Shown: positions 1 through 7,829 of the stretch, in pieces
Position numbering within the stretch: the stretch's first letter is position 1
Layout: every line of letters starts with the position of its first letter
Source of the DNA: Bacteroidales bacterium
GTDB taxonomy: Bacteria; Bacteroidota; Bacteroidia; Bacteroidales; JAAUTT01
Direction of reading: 5' to 3'
Assembly (NCBI GenBank): GCA_012031335.1
Contig: JAAUTT010000061.1
Span: forward strand, 1-11,528
DNA length: 11,528 nt
Translations under genes and position numbers: made by a program
Notes under the pieces: model-generated
Database searches by the model: none
What the model was told of the DNA's origin: nothing
Seen by the model: the letters and a program-made list of their open reading frames with translations, nothing else

Positions 1-322
1 TTCCCGCCCGCCAGTGTGCTATTGATAATTTATCTCAAAAATTAATGAGTGGAGTAAGACATTCGATTCATATTTCGAGCAATAATTCTATGAAATGTTA
101 ACTTTTAAAAAATAAGCCTATGTAAAACTACATTTTTCTGAACCGGATTTAATCGGGTAAATTGCTGTACCCTGGCTATATACTTTCTAGGTTCAAACAT
201 AAATATTAGGGGGGGGTAAAAAAGACCCGTTCTTAAGCAAATCGCTATAAATTAGCTGCGCAGCGAATATAGTAACTCCTTAATTACCGGGTCCGTCATA
301 AACATCTTAAATTTACAAAATT
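1..322. other. AT-rich non-coding region upstream of the first gene
   Basis: I see no gene here. The stretch holds a run of eight G at about 209-216, a perfect 10-bp palindrome GCTGCGCAGC at 255-264, and a wider inverted pair GACCCG (224-229) and CGGGTC (288-293) that encloses the palindrome. It could fold into a 70-nt structure just before the first gene, perhaps a leader or the terminator of an upstream gene outside the window. No convincing Bacteroidota promoter (TTTG with TAnnTTTG at the right spacing) could be fixed. Confidence 0.4.
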
Positions 323-1147
323 ATGAAGTATTTAAAAATTTCTTTTACTGCTGTTATAGCAATTATGCTTTTGTTTGGTTGCAAAAAAGATGAAATAAAT
401 TCAGCCAAGAAAGAATTTGCTATTAAAGACATGAGTGGTAATGTAGTAACAAGTTTGCCAACTGATTTGTTGTCTTCTGTCCATCAGGATCTGATTCAAA
501 AAGGTAGAAAAAGCGACGCAAACACCCTATATGAGCTTTATGATCAAGAAACAGGTTATCTCAAAACAGCCCCTGTTACTGATAAAATAGCTAAACAGAT
601 TTCTTTGTCAGATATGAAGGTAGATTCATCAGAAATGGTTGTTAATGACGATACATTATCAATAACTTCATTGAAATCATTGTCTTCATTGAAGTCATGG
701 GAGCAAAACTACGTTTATTTATATGCCCATTGTAGAGCTAGAGGCGATATGGGGCCATTTCAGCAAGCACCGGATAACTATAATTATACTAGTTTTCCAT
801 ATTTTGCAGGTACTACAGGCGAAGAACGAAGACTTGAGGCAATGATGATACAATCAGCACAATTTTTAGCACCCACACGCCCAGATATTAAATATCAATT
901 AATTAAACCAGATGGTAGTGTTTCTTATCCAGGTACAGGAACCTGGGGAGTGTGGGTTGGTACAAAGGGACAGAGCCTGGCTGTAATAGGGTTACAAATG
1001 TGGTCTGATACTCCGGGCTTCCATATTTGGTATATAGCCCATAATCAGTCAACCGGATGGAATGGAGGATGGCATAATGATGGACAATTTGCCGGAACCT
1101 ATGGTAAACGGTTAGAAGCATATGCTATGCAAATACTTCAATATTAA
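323..1147 (+). CDS. Lipoprotein with ChW-like repeats
   Basis: The 274-residue product begins with a lipoprotein signal: a basic start, a hydrophobic core and the lipobox LFGC with Cys20, followed by KKDE. It is therefore probably anchored in the membrane after signal peptidase II cleavage. Residues 21-125 are polar and without recognisable fold. The C-terminal half holds three units that resemble ChW repeats (clostridial hydrophobic repeats with conserved Trp), at about 131-178, 189-227 and 233-272. The first and third show the typical core AGTxGxxRRLEA or AGTYGKRLEA, and the third has the GW...W...DGQ pattern before it. The second keeps the Trp and TxGQSL parts but not the RLEA. ChW repeats are thought to act in surface binding or adhesion; the ligand cannot be told here. 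The gene stands alone, with a terminator hairpin directly after it. The assignment rests on motif recognition by eye. Confidence 0.8.
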   Translation: MKYLKISFTAVIAIMLLFGCKKDEINSAKKEFAIKDMSGNVVTSLPTDLLSSVHQDLIQKGRKSDANTLYELYDQETGYLKTAPVTDKIAKQISLSDMKVDSSEMVVNDDTLSITSLKSLSSLKSWEQNYVYLYAHCRARGDMGPFQQAPDNYNYTSFPYFAGTTGEERRLEAMMIQSAQFLAPTRPDIKYQLIKPDGSVSYPGTGTWGVWVGTKGQSLAVIGLQMWSDTPGFHIWYIAHNQSTGWNGGWHNDGQFAGTYGKRLEAYAMQILQY

Positions 1148-1155
1148 CATTTTTT

Positions 1156-1194
1156 AAATTCGGGCAGGTAATTCAATGCCTGCCCGAACTTTTA
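1156..1194 (+). terminator. Rho-independent terminator hairpin
   Basis: A perfect 10-bp inverted repeat, TTCGGGCAGG at 1159-1168 and CCTGCCCGAA at 1179-1188, encloses a 10-nt loop and is followed by CTTTT. It lies 11 bp after the stop codon of the ChW-repeat lipoprotein gene and separates it from the DUF4249 gene. Confidence 0.8.
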
Positions 1195-1207
1195 ATACAA
1201 TTAAAAT

Positions 1208-2152
1208 ATGAAATCAAAAATATCATATGTTTTACTTTTATTACTAATACCAGCCTGCCAAAAAGAATTAGATATTCCTGATACCGGAAGAAAATTGGTA
1301 ATTAATGGATTAGTTACTACCGATAGCATAATGGGTATAAATATTACAAAAAGCTTATATATTAACGATTCAACAAAATGGCTGGGCGCAGACATTATTA
1401 ATAATGTGCAGGTTTATATTTACAAAAACACTGTTGTCGATTCCCTGATGTTTTGCTCAGATCGGCCAACATATCCAGGCACTGAGATTCAGTTAAATTA
1501 CAGAGCCACATATTTAAAGCCGATTTCAGGTCAGCAATATAAAATTGTTGCAAAAGCTCCAGGATTTCCAGATACCCAAGCAATAATCAATATTCCTCAA
1601 CTTGTACCAATTGATCGTGTTGACACCAACGTTGTAACACTTTCAGGAACATTTGAAGATTGGCAAAGTAATATTAGGTTAGTTTGTGATGTGCAATTTA
1701 ACGATCCCAAGAATGAACAGAACTATTACCTATTTAATGTTTATAGGGGAGTTGATGATTTTCAGAGGACGAATATGGAGTTTATTTGTAACGACCCCGT
1801 AGCAGAAGAAGAAGAACTTAATCATGGGACAATAAAATTTGGGGTTGCCTTTTCCGATAAAGCCATAAATGGCAAACAACACAGGATTACAGTTACCTTA
1901 GACGGTAAAAACATTGGCATGCCATTCTGGAACGACAACAGCCCATTTCCATCACACAAAACCACCCTTTATTTCCGCCTCTATTCCATCACCGAAGACT
2001 ATTTCAAATACATCCAAACCCTGAACCTATTTCTGAAAAACCACAAAAACCCGTTGGCTGAGCCCACACAGGTGTATTCCAATATTACCGGGGGATATGG
2101 AATATTTGCAGGGGCAGCAGTTTCGAGCGATTCAATAGTATTTAAGTATTAA
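1208..2152 (+). CDS. DUF4249 domain lipoprotein
   Basis: The product has 314 residues. It starts with a hydrophobic signal and a lipobox-like IPAC (Cys17), so it is probably a lipoprotein. The rest matches the pattern of DUF4249 proteins of Bacteroidota: an early LVINGLVTTDS segment, then short beta-strands with NNVQVYIYKN, a GQQYKIVAKAPGFPDTQA segment, and a C-terminal part with LYSITEDYFKYIQTL, EPTQVYSNITGGYGIFAG and a final SSDSIVFKY. Members are usually found beside TonB-dependent receptors and are thought to be outer-membrane partners of unknown substrate. Here the receptor lies 680 bp downstream. The start ATG is the first codon after an A-rich stretch. Codon use changes at about 1918: from there to about 2060 third positions are rich in C (many ACC, TTC, AAC, CCC), unlike the first two thirds, which hints at a mosaic gene. 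Confidence 0.85.
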   Translation: MKSKISYVLLLLLIPACQKELDIPDTGRKLVINGLVTTDSIMGINITKSLYINDSTKWLGADIINNVQVYIYKNTVVDSLMFCSDRPTYPGTEIQLNYRATYLKPISGQQYKIVAKAPGFPDTQAIINIPQLVPIDRVDTNVVTLSGTFEDWQSNIRLVCDVQFNDPKNEQNYYLFNVYRGVDDFQRTNMEFICNDPVAEEEELNHGTIKFGVAFSDKAINGKQHRITVTLDGKNIGMPFWNDNSPFPSHKTTLYFRLYSITEDYFKYIQTLNLFLKNHKNPLAEPTQVYSNITGGYGIFAGAAVSSDSIVFKY

Positions 2153-2211
2153 AATGGATGGTGTAAACTCAAAAAGCGTCTATAAATTATTAACTCATAA
2201 AACAAAAAAGC

Positions 2212-2792
2212 ATGCAAAGGGGCCTGTACCTATTTACTAAGTATTTCTTTATTATTCATTGGCAGTTGCAAAAAGGATAAGGATAATGAAATAATTTCAA
2301 AAGGCTTTATCATAGCAGGGGAAAAAGGTAATATTTCTACTGTTGTATACAGCCCGGTCAAACAAATTCTATCGACTCAAATAACCGTTATAGAAAATAA
2401 TGCAGCAAAGGATACTATTGTTTCCTATTTTGACAACTTTAATTTTGATAACGATTTCAGTTTCGATTTAACAATATCGTCTACGGCCAGATATCCCAAT
2501 AAAGGTTCTAGAGCAATATTATTAAGCTCAATAATAATTCATTCTCATTTTGCGCTACGCCATTAAATGAAAATGATACAATTAGTGGTTCGCAGAGCTG
2601 GGTACGACTTTTTAATAATGATTATATACTCCTCTCATTAAGCGATTCGGGGTTAAACAATTGGACAAGCCCAAAGTAGCCTGGGCTTTAGGATGTGGAT
2701 CCAATTGCGGTAATTATATATACGGCTGGATGAAAATAGAAATCGATGATTATAACCAATTAAAGATTTACGCATATGCCTGTTCAAACTAA
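2212..2792 (+). pseudogene. Small lipoprotein, broken by three frameshifts
   Basis: Reading across frames gives one continuous protein of about 193 residues. ATG at 2212 starts MQRGLY; after a shift at about 2231-2238 the frame continues LLSISLLFIGSCKKDKDNE, a clear lipobox (FIGSC) followed by the charged stretch usual in Bacteroidota lipoproteins. A second shift near 2548-2551 leads into FCATPLNENDTISG, and a third near 2670-2675 into KVAWALGCGSNCGNYIYGW, ending at TAA 2790-2792. The second and third shifts are repaired by adding one base in a short T or C/A run; the first needs one base removed. The family is not recognised. Its place between the DUF4249 gene and the TonB receptor, in the same direction, suggests one operon and a surface-exposed accessory role. 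The gene may be intact in the organism if the shifts are sequencing errors. Confidence 0.65.
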
Positions 2793-2828
2793 AAAATTTT
2801 GGTCATTTTATCTGTTTAAAGATTAACT

Positions 2829-5185
2829 ATGAAACACAAGCTCATTATCCTTTTTCTTGTGGCTGTGCAACTTGCAAAATCCCAAAGTTACACCATCTCG
2901 GGCTATGTAGAGGATTTAAACACAGGCGAACGCATTATTGGCGCCTATGTTATAGATAGCATAAGCAATAGGGCTACTGCAACCAATAATTACGGCTTTT
3001 ACAACCTTAATAGCATAGGCCCGAAAGCCGCAATACGCTCTACCTATGTTGGTTCGGTGTCCAGGGTGCAGTACATATCGTTAACCCGCGACACTAATCT
3101 CATACTGAAAATATATTCCACAAATGAATTAAGTGAGGTTGTTGTCCAGGCACAGCAATATGGCCACAGGGCCAACTCTCCCCTGGGGCTATCGGTTATC
3201 CCGGTAAAGGCATTGGTATCCATACCCGCACTTGGTGAGACCGATTTGCTTAAATCGATACAAAGCCAGGCCGGCATAAAAGGGGGCGTAGAAGGATCGG
3301 CAGGTATTTTTGTCCGGGGCGGTGGAGGGGGCGAAAACCTTTTTATGCTCGATGATGTGCCTGTTTATAATGTAAGCCACTTGTACGGCTTTTTTAGTGC
3401 ATTTAACAGCAGTGCAGTCAAAGACATTAAACTGTTAAAAGGGTGTTTTCCCGCGCGATATGGTGGAAGGGCATCTTCAGTTATCGATATCAGGAGCAAC
3501 GATGGCAATAATAAGTCGTTAGCAGGAGAGGCTTCGATAGGGCTTATTTCTTCCAAATTTATGCTAGAAGGGCCGCTATTGAACAACAAAACCACTTTTA
3601 TAATTTCAGGGAGAAGGTCATATTTAGATTTAATTTCAAACCCTATTAAAAAGATAAAAGTTATGGACAGTAATTTCCCCGATTACTATTTTACGACTTA
3701 AACGCAAGAATTGTCCATACCTTTTCTCAAAAGGACAGGGTATACCTAAGCTTGTACAAGGGAACTGACTATATTCAAAACAAAAAGGAAAACACCGAAA
3801 CAAGCGGCACTACCGAAAAATATACTGAAAATCGCGAAGAAACATCGGGATGGGGCAATATTATAGGCTCATTGCGTTGGAACCATACTTTTGGGAACAG
3901 CCTGTTTGCCAATACCACTATAGCTTATAGCAGTTATAACTATTTTACCGAAAACCAGTTTAAAAGTATCGATAAGGTATTACTCACAAACGAAACAGTT
4001 GAGAAAAATTACTCCGCACAATACACTTCTAATATCAACGACTTAATAGCCAAAATTGATTTTGACTATTCCATGTCCAATAACATTTTAAGGTTCGGTA
4101 TGTCCAATGTTTTTCACACCTTCAGTCCGGGAACTAATAAATATAATATGAACGACCAGGAGATAAATGAAAAATCAGATACTTCGTTTACCAATGAACA
4201 AATACGTTTCCATGAACCAAGCTTTTATATTGAATACGAAATGAAAGCAGTTGAAAAACTGGCGATCAATATTGGGATAAGACAAAGTGGCTATATTTCG
4301 GGACATAACAAAAACTTTAACTTCGAACCGAGGTTCAGTGTAAATTATATGCTCACTCCCCAATTGGCAATTAAAACCGGTTGTTCGCGCATGGCTCAAT
4401 ATATGCACCTGTTAAATAGTTATGGGGTAAGTATGCCCACCGATCTTTGGGTTCCGGCAATAAAAGGGTTAAAACCACTTAAGTCCGACCAAATAAATAT
4501 TGGGCTGGCATATAACTTCAACAAAAAAATACTATTATCGATGGAAGTATACCAAAAATGGCTTACCAATACTACCGATTATAAAAATGGGGCATCGTTG
4601 ATGACCGACTTTTCCCCCTGGTACACAAAAATAATTCAGGGTACAGGCAATTCAAAAGGGATGGAAATTTCTGCAGAGAAACAACAAGGCCGTATAAAAA
4701 GTAGCATAAACTATACCTTATCAGTGGCTAACAGGCAATATGCCGAAATAAATAACGGGAAAAGTTATCCCTTCAAATTCGATAGGTTACACGATTTATC
4801 CATTTCAGTAAATTATCAAATATCCAAAAAATTTGACGTTTCTGCTATTTGGTTTTTGGGGACCGGGTATCCGGTAACTTTACCAGTCGAGAAGTATATG
4901 CCAGCCTTGGGATTATATAACCTCTCATCTGAATATGGAGGCGAAATCGATTATTACCCATCGCGCAACAACTACAGGTTACCTGTATATCACCGCCTCG
5001 ATTTGGGATTCCATTATAAAAAACACACCCATATAGGGGAACACAACATAAGCTTCGATATCTTTAATGCGTACAACCGTAAAAACCCTGTTCACATGTA
5101 TTACTCGGGATATAGGGTAAAAACCCTTACTTATGCCAATTTGTTACCTATTATACCATCCATATCATATACCTTAAAATTTTGA
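2829..5185 (+). CDS. TonB-dependent receptor, split by one frameshift
   Basis: Two open frames (2829-3701 and one continuing to 5185) form one receptor of about 785 residues once a single T is added to the T run at 3690-3692; the sequence then reads DYYFYDLNARIVHTF without a break. Residues 1-19 are a signal peptide ending near AKSQ. Residues 20-105 form a carboxypeptidase-regulatory-like beta-sandwich (TISGYVEDLNTGERIIGAYV, NNYGFYNL). Residues of about 115-220 are the plug domain, with VRGGGGGENLFMLDDVPVYN and PARYGGRASSVIDI. The remainder is an outer-membrane beta-barrel rich in aromatic strands, ending in the terminal Phe (YTLKF) typical of such proteins. The role is TonB-driven uptake through the outer membrane; the substrate is unknown. 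The DUF4249 lipoprotein upstream is the usual partner. No SusD-like gene is present, so a glycan-uptake Sus pair is not indicated. Confidence 0.88.
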
Positions 5186-5250
5186 TTTATAAAGCCTCTT
5201 GTTTAGAATTCTTAACCTGTTTTTTTGACAATAAAAAGCTATGCAACACC
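5186..5250. other. Intergenic spacer after the receptor gene
   Basis: This short AT-rich gap lies between the receptor stop codon and the 21-bp repeat array. It has a T-rich stretch at about 5219-5226 but no clear terminator stem. Confidence 0.3.
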
Positions 5251-5502
5251 ATCAGAATTATTTAGCAAGGCATTTAATGGGCCATGATTACTATCAAAGT
5301 TGCAATGATTACCATTAAAACTCGTATGATAGTCATTAATCGCGTTATGATTTCAATTAAAATCCGATTTACCCTCATCAATCGCTCTAAGATTACCGTC
5401 AAAACCCTTTCGAGGAGCATTAAAATGTTTCCGCTTTAAATCAAATGCCTTTCGCTGTGGATTAAAATCCTTTCGACCTTCATTGATACCTTTACGATAA
5501 GG
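5251..5502. repeat. Degenerate 21-bp tandem repeat, about 12 units
   Basis: Twelve consecutive 21-bp units begin at 5251, 5272, 5293, 5314, 5335, 5356, 5377, 5398, 5419, 5440, 5461 and 5482. A thirteenth, weaker unit may follow at 5503. Nearly every unit starts AT(T/C)AA or a close variant, and many carry CTTTCGA or TATGAT near the middle, while other positions vary freely. Spacing is exactly 21 bp with no indel in the array. The period equals seven codons: on the - strand the units read as a heptapeptide xx(R/H)(K/N)x(F/I)(N/D). The unit length, lack of spacers and degeneracy rule out a CRISPR array. Confidence 0.85.
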
Positions 5503-5637
5503 ATATAAAAGAGGATAATTCAGTGGCACGCCAACACTCCCATCTCTTCGCTGTAAGGTACATGCCTCAAACCGCACGAACCAAGCGCCACCAAAGTTTG
5601 TGGCAAGAGCCTTATAGCCCGTCACGCCCCAACGCAC
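5353..5637 (-). CDS. Doubtful ORF with heptapeptide repeats
   Basis: A 94-codon frame starting at GTG 5637 has an N-terminal segment without repeats (VRWGVTGYKALATNFGG) and then reads the 21-bp array as heptapeptides such as EGRKDFN, PQRKAFD, LKRKHFN and APRKGFD. The phenylalanine and Asn/Asp positions are kept although the DNA varies. A TGA at 5353-5355 ends it, but the pattern goes on past the stop in the same frame for five more units (NHNAIN, DYHTSFN, GNHCNFD, SNHGPLN). The frame is also open upstream to the intron boundary at about 5660. It is either a decaying repeat protein or a repeat whose period only mimics coding. I do not recognise a family. Confidence 0.3.
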   Translation of the reverse strand: MRWGVTGYKALATNFGGAWFVRFEACTLQRRDGSVGVPLNYPLLYPYRKGINEGRKDFNPQRKAFDLKRKHFNAPRKGFDGNLRAIDEGKSDFN

Positions 5638-5659
5638 CTTGAAAAGGAAATAGTTCCAT

Positions 5660-6483
5660 TGCGTCGTGAAAAGCCCATAAGGTGGGGATTTAAATTTGAA
5701 ACACCTTTCAGTAACCTGGCAGGTCGAACCCTGCCTGGCAAGGACTAGCCATCCACCAGAAGCGAGTCTTGCGTAGTCATCAGAGATGATGGCACGAAGC
5801 GTAGACAGCGGCTGTAAAAGCCTTGTGATTGAGCCTCGAAAGTTCTATCATCGAAGTCTCGGGTTTCGAAGCCCTGGGACAACACCAAACCCGCGCTGAA
5901 TAGAAGGCAAGTTGGGGCGGTTCGATCGGGGTCTTAGAGCAAAGCAAATACAGAAAGGGGTTACATGGGAACACGAGAGAGCCTCCCTCCTCCGCACGGG
6001 AAGTGGTACAAAAAGGGAACACCACACCAAGAAGTTTCCTGTCCGTCAGAGGTCAATACCATCGCCCTGTCAGGAGCAAAGAAAAGCATGGTATCGCAAG
6101 TGGTATCTTTTCCCGAGGAACCGAAGGGATAGAAACGTGAGAAGGCAGTCTTAACAGGCTCATAGTACTGATGAATCATGGGGAATCAACCCAGGAAACC
6201 CATGAGAGGGAAGGGACACTGTCTGGAATTGGAACTGTGATTAGGAAACATTAAATGGGTCAAAAACATTGCAAGAATGTCAACGGAGGAATTACAGATA
6301 GCAGAGCGCGCAAGGCAGCACCGGGGGGAAGGGTTGCACAGTCTGAACCAGTTTATAAACGAGGCCATGCTTGAACGCTGTTACAGATCGTTAAACAAAA
6401 ACAGTTCGGCAGGGTTGGATGGCGAAAACTGGTATGAATACGGGATATTAGCAAAGGAACGAATACCGGAGCTGATAAACAAA
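5660..6483 (+). mobile_element. Group II intron, 5' part only (truncated)
   Basis: From about 5660 the sequence changes to structured, G+C-richer RNA-like DNA with many short complementary segments, as in domains I-III of bacterial group II introns. Near 6140-6175 it has the segment AACAGGCTCATAGTACTGA that I associate with the part just before the intron-encoded protein. A reverse-transcriptase reading frame then begins at 6277. The RNA start is not certain: TTGCGTCGTGAAAAGCCC at 5659-5676 resembles a GUGYG-type intron start with a changed first base. The element stops inside the reverse transcriptase at about 6483; the rest of that gene and domains V and VI are missing. It is a different lineage from the two intron copies further right, because the domain I sequences do not match. 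Confidence 0.7.
6277..6483 (+). pseudogene. Group II intron reverse transcriptase, N-terminal fragment
   Basis: About 68 codons match the N-terminus (RT-0 to RT-1) of group II intron-encoded reverse transcriptases/maturases: LQIAERARQHRGEGLHSLNQ, then FINEAMLERCYRSLNKNSSA and GLDG. The family is usually 400-600 residues, so the palm with its YxDD site, the maturase X domain and any endonuclease domain are all gone and no activity is possible. The frame then continues without a stop into an unrelated sequence (SASGSNNATITLTA), giving a chimeric ORF of 168 codons. The join lies near codons for KSASG. An intact enzyme would be expected to continue with something like K(x)SGxY, so the join may lie in a short shared AGTGG stretch; this last point is inference. 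Confidence 0.8.
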
Positions 6484-6869
6484 TCTGCAAGTGGCTCGAA
6501 TAATGCAACCATAACCTTGACGGCAACTGCCAATCCTTCTGCGGCGACCAGAACTGCGACCGTAACTGTTGCTGGAATCAACCTTTCTTCAAAATTAGTT
6601 TCAGTTACTCAAGATCCAGGGACAACAAGAATAGTGGAGACTGAGAATATCAAAATTTCGATTTTCCCCAATCCTGTTGTGTCTGTCTTATATATAAATG
6701 GATTAACAAAAAATTCATCTGTATCAATAGTTGACTTACAAGGTAAAATAGTTATAAGTAAACAAATACCAATGATCAGGTAAATATTGAAAGTTTATCT
6801 AAAGGACTGTATTTAATTAGAATTACCAATGGCGATGAAACTATTATTAGGAAATTTCTTAAACAATAA
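6484..6869 (+). pseudogene. C-terminal fragment of a T9SS-secreted protein (BACON-like repeat plus sorting tail)
   Basis: The fragment begins inside a BACON-like domain: ATITLTATANPSAATRTATV, then TVAGINLSSKLVSVTQDPG, a pattern typical of these beta-sandwich repeats (NPS..R.ATVTV, VTQ). It is followed by a type A T9SS C-terminal sorting domain with FPNPVVSVLYI, VSIVDLQGKIVISKQI and, after one frameshift, VNIESLSKGLYLIRITNGD and the end FLKQ at 6869. The shift lies at 6769-6773 and is repaired by one added A. Such tails direct proteins through the type IX system to the cell surface. The main body of the protein, its signal peptide and its start are absent, replaced by the truncated intron. Confidence 0.8.
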
Positions 6870-7039
6870 ATTATAGCTTATTCTATTTTTAGAAACTATA
6901 GATTAATGATTAATAAATAAAACCAGCCGCCACGCGGTATAGCCAACAAGGGTTTCAGGAGTATTCGGAGCATTGTAGCCCGCTTCAACTTTTCGTGTAC
7001 CTTGATAGGACATTCGCCCGAAATCCCTTGCTGTCCATA
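6870..7039. other. Non-coding stretch before the ORF-less intron; possible interrupted attC arm
   Basis: No + strand gene is seen. On the - strand a frame reads YQGTRKVEAGYNAPNTPET and GYTAWRLVLFINH, which I cannot assign. CAAGGGTTTC at 6947-6956 is complementary to GAAA-T-CCCTTG at 7020-7030 with one bulged T. The wider arms also pair in part around TATA(6938-6941)/TATA formed by joining the intron flanks at 7039 and 7787. This would make it the left side of an attC-like hairpin split by the intron that follows, but the pairing is much weaker than in the copy at 11069-11405. Confidence 0.35.
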
Positions 7040-7786
7040 GTGTGCCGAGAAGCAGAACCATGGCAATAAATAGGTTCTGCATGCTGTAATAAAGATGGAG
7101 GAAACAGTTGTAAGTCGAACCTCCGCCCTCGTTGTACAGGCAGAGGGGGCAAACCGCCAAATGGTGCTGTGGTAAAGAGTCATGGTGCTGAGCGATTTGG
7201 AAAAGGCCACGCCAAGAGCGTTGTCAGGTATGGATAAAGGAGTTGAACGAGAGTGAACCGCTGATGAGGTGTCGAGAAGTTGGTCATCCCCTGTCAAAAG
7301 CCACGGAGTATGTTACGGGGTTATAAGCATGGCAGTTACCTGTTTACTGGCTGTGCGGCAGGCGTCATTACTCCCTTCGGTCGTGAGGCTCCACTTCGTT
7401 CCGGTTCAGGCGGCAAGAACTTTATCCGGGCTCTATTACGGAACTCGGGAACCTGCAAAGCAATGTTTGGCAGTAACAACATGTAAGCTGTCAAAGGGAA
7501 ATGCACAATGGGAACAACCCAGAGGCAGAATACCGATGTGTTTTGTAGGGGCAGACTAATTCGTAGTAGTGATGAAGTTCCTGTAATGGGAATGGAGCGA
7601 AGGGGTTAGCTAATGTAGCATAAACAAATTGCCAACCAGAAATGGGATGAGCTTAAAGAAAAATAGGCTATATTAGAAGAGCCGTATGAGGGGAACTTAG
7701 CGCAGCGGTCTCACGACCGAAGGGAGTATACTTTCAAGTACGGTTCTGTGAGAGGCTTGGGGTGAAATTCCCCTTGCCTACTCGAT
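7040..7786 (+). mobile_element. ORF-less group II intron (747 nt)
   Basis: The element starts GTGTGCC at 7040, which fits the GUGYG 5' end of group II introns, and ends CTACTCGAT at 7786, with the AY 3' end. A domain I hairpin GCAGAACC/GGTTCTGC lies at about 7052-7080. A domain III-like segment GTAATGGGAATGGAGCGAAG lies near 7583-7602. Domain IV is only about 70 nt, has no reverse transcriptase, and ends in a stretch (NWDELK, stop, AILEEPYEG) that may be a relic of one. Domain V strands are GAGCCGTAT (7679-7687) and GTACGGTTC (7738-7746). Domain VI is GGCTTGGGG...CCCCTTGCC, with a candidate branch A at 7780, seven nucleotides from the end. The 5' and 3' ends match those of the copy at 11187-11390. 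Splicing or movement would need a maturase from elsewhere. Confidence 0.78.
7679..7746 (+). ncRNA. Group II intron domain V with enlarged terminal loop
   Basis: The basal strands of domain V, GAGCCGTAT and GTACGGTTC, are complementary and of the usual kind, but they are 68 nt apart end to end, while domain V is normally about 34 nt. The extra bases carry a small hairpin GGTC-TCAC-GACC at 7707-7718. The related copy near 11308-11348 keeps this extra segment with a few changes, so it belongs to the intron lineage rather than being a single accident. Confidence 0.6.
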
Positions 7787-7829
7787 TATGTGCCGTTGCC
7801 AACAATAGTAAAAAAGACACGATACAACC

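Noticed and set aside
140..200. Bacteroidota sigma-70 type promoter before the first gene
   Set aside because: A TATACTTTC-like -7 element is present but no TTTG at the right distance; too weak to call.
209..216. Phase-variable poly-G switch
   Set aside because: The run of eight G is over 100 bp from the first start codon and not inside a coding region or a recognisable promoter spacer.
5251..5502. CRISPR array
   Set aside because: The 21-bp units follow each other directly with no spacers and are strongly degenerate; no cas gene is nearby.
5780..6368. Several 60-81 codon frames on both strands before the reverse transcriptase
   Set aside because: They cover domains I-IV of the truncated group II intron and show no protein-like pattern.
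7269..7559. Open frames of 96 and 68 codons inside the ORF-less intron, and the 133- and 85-codon frames opposite to it
   Set aside because: They lie in structured intron RNA, have composition unlike proteins of this genome and cross intron boundaries; open frames here follow from few stop codons in G+C-rich sequence.
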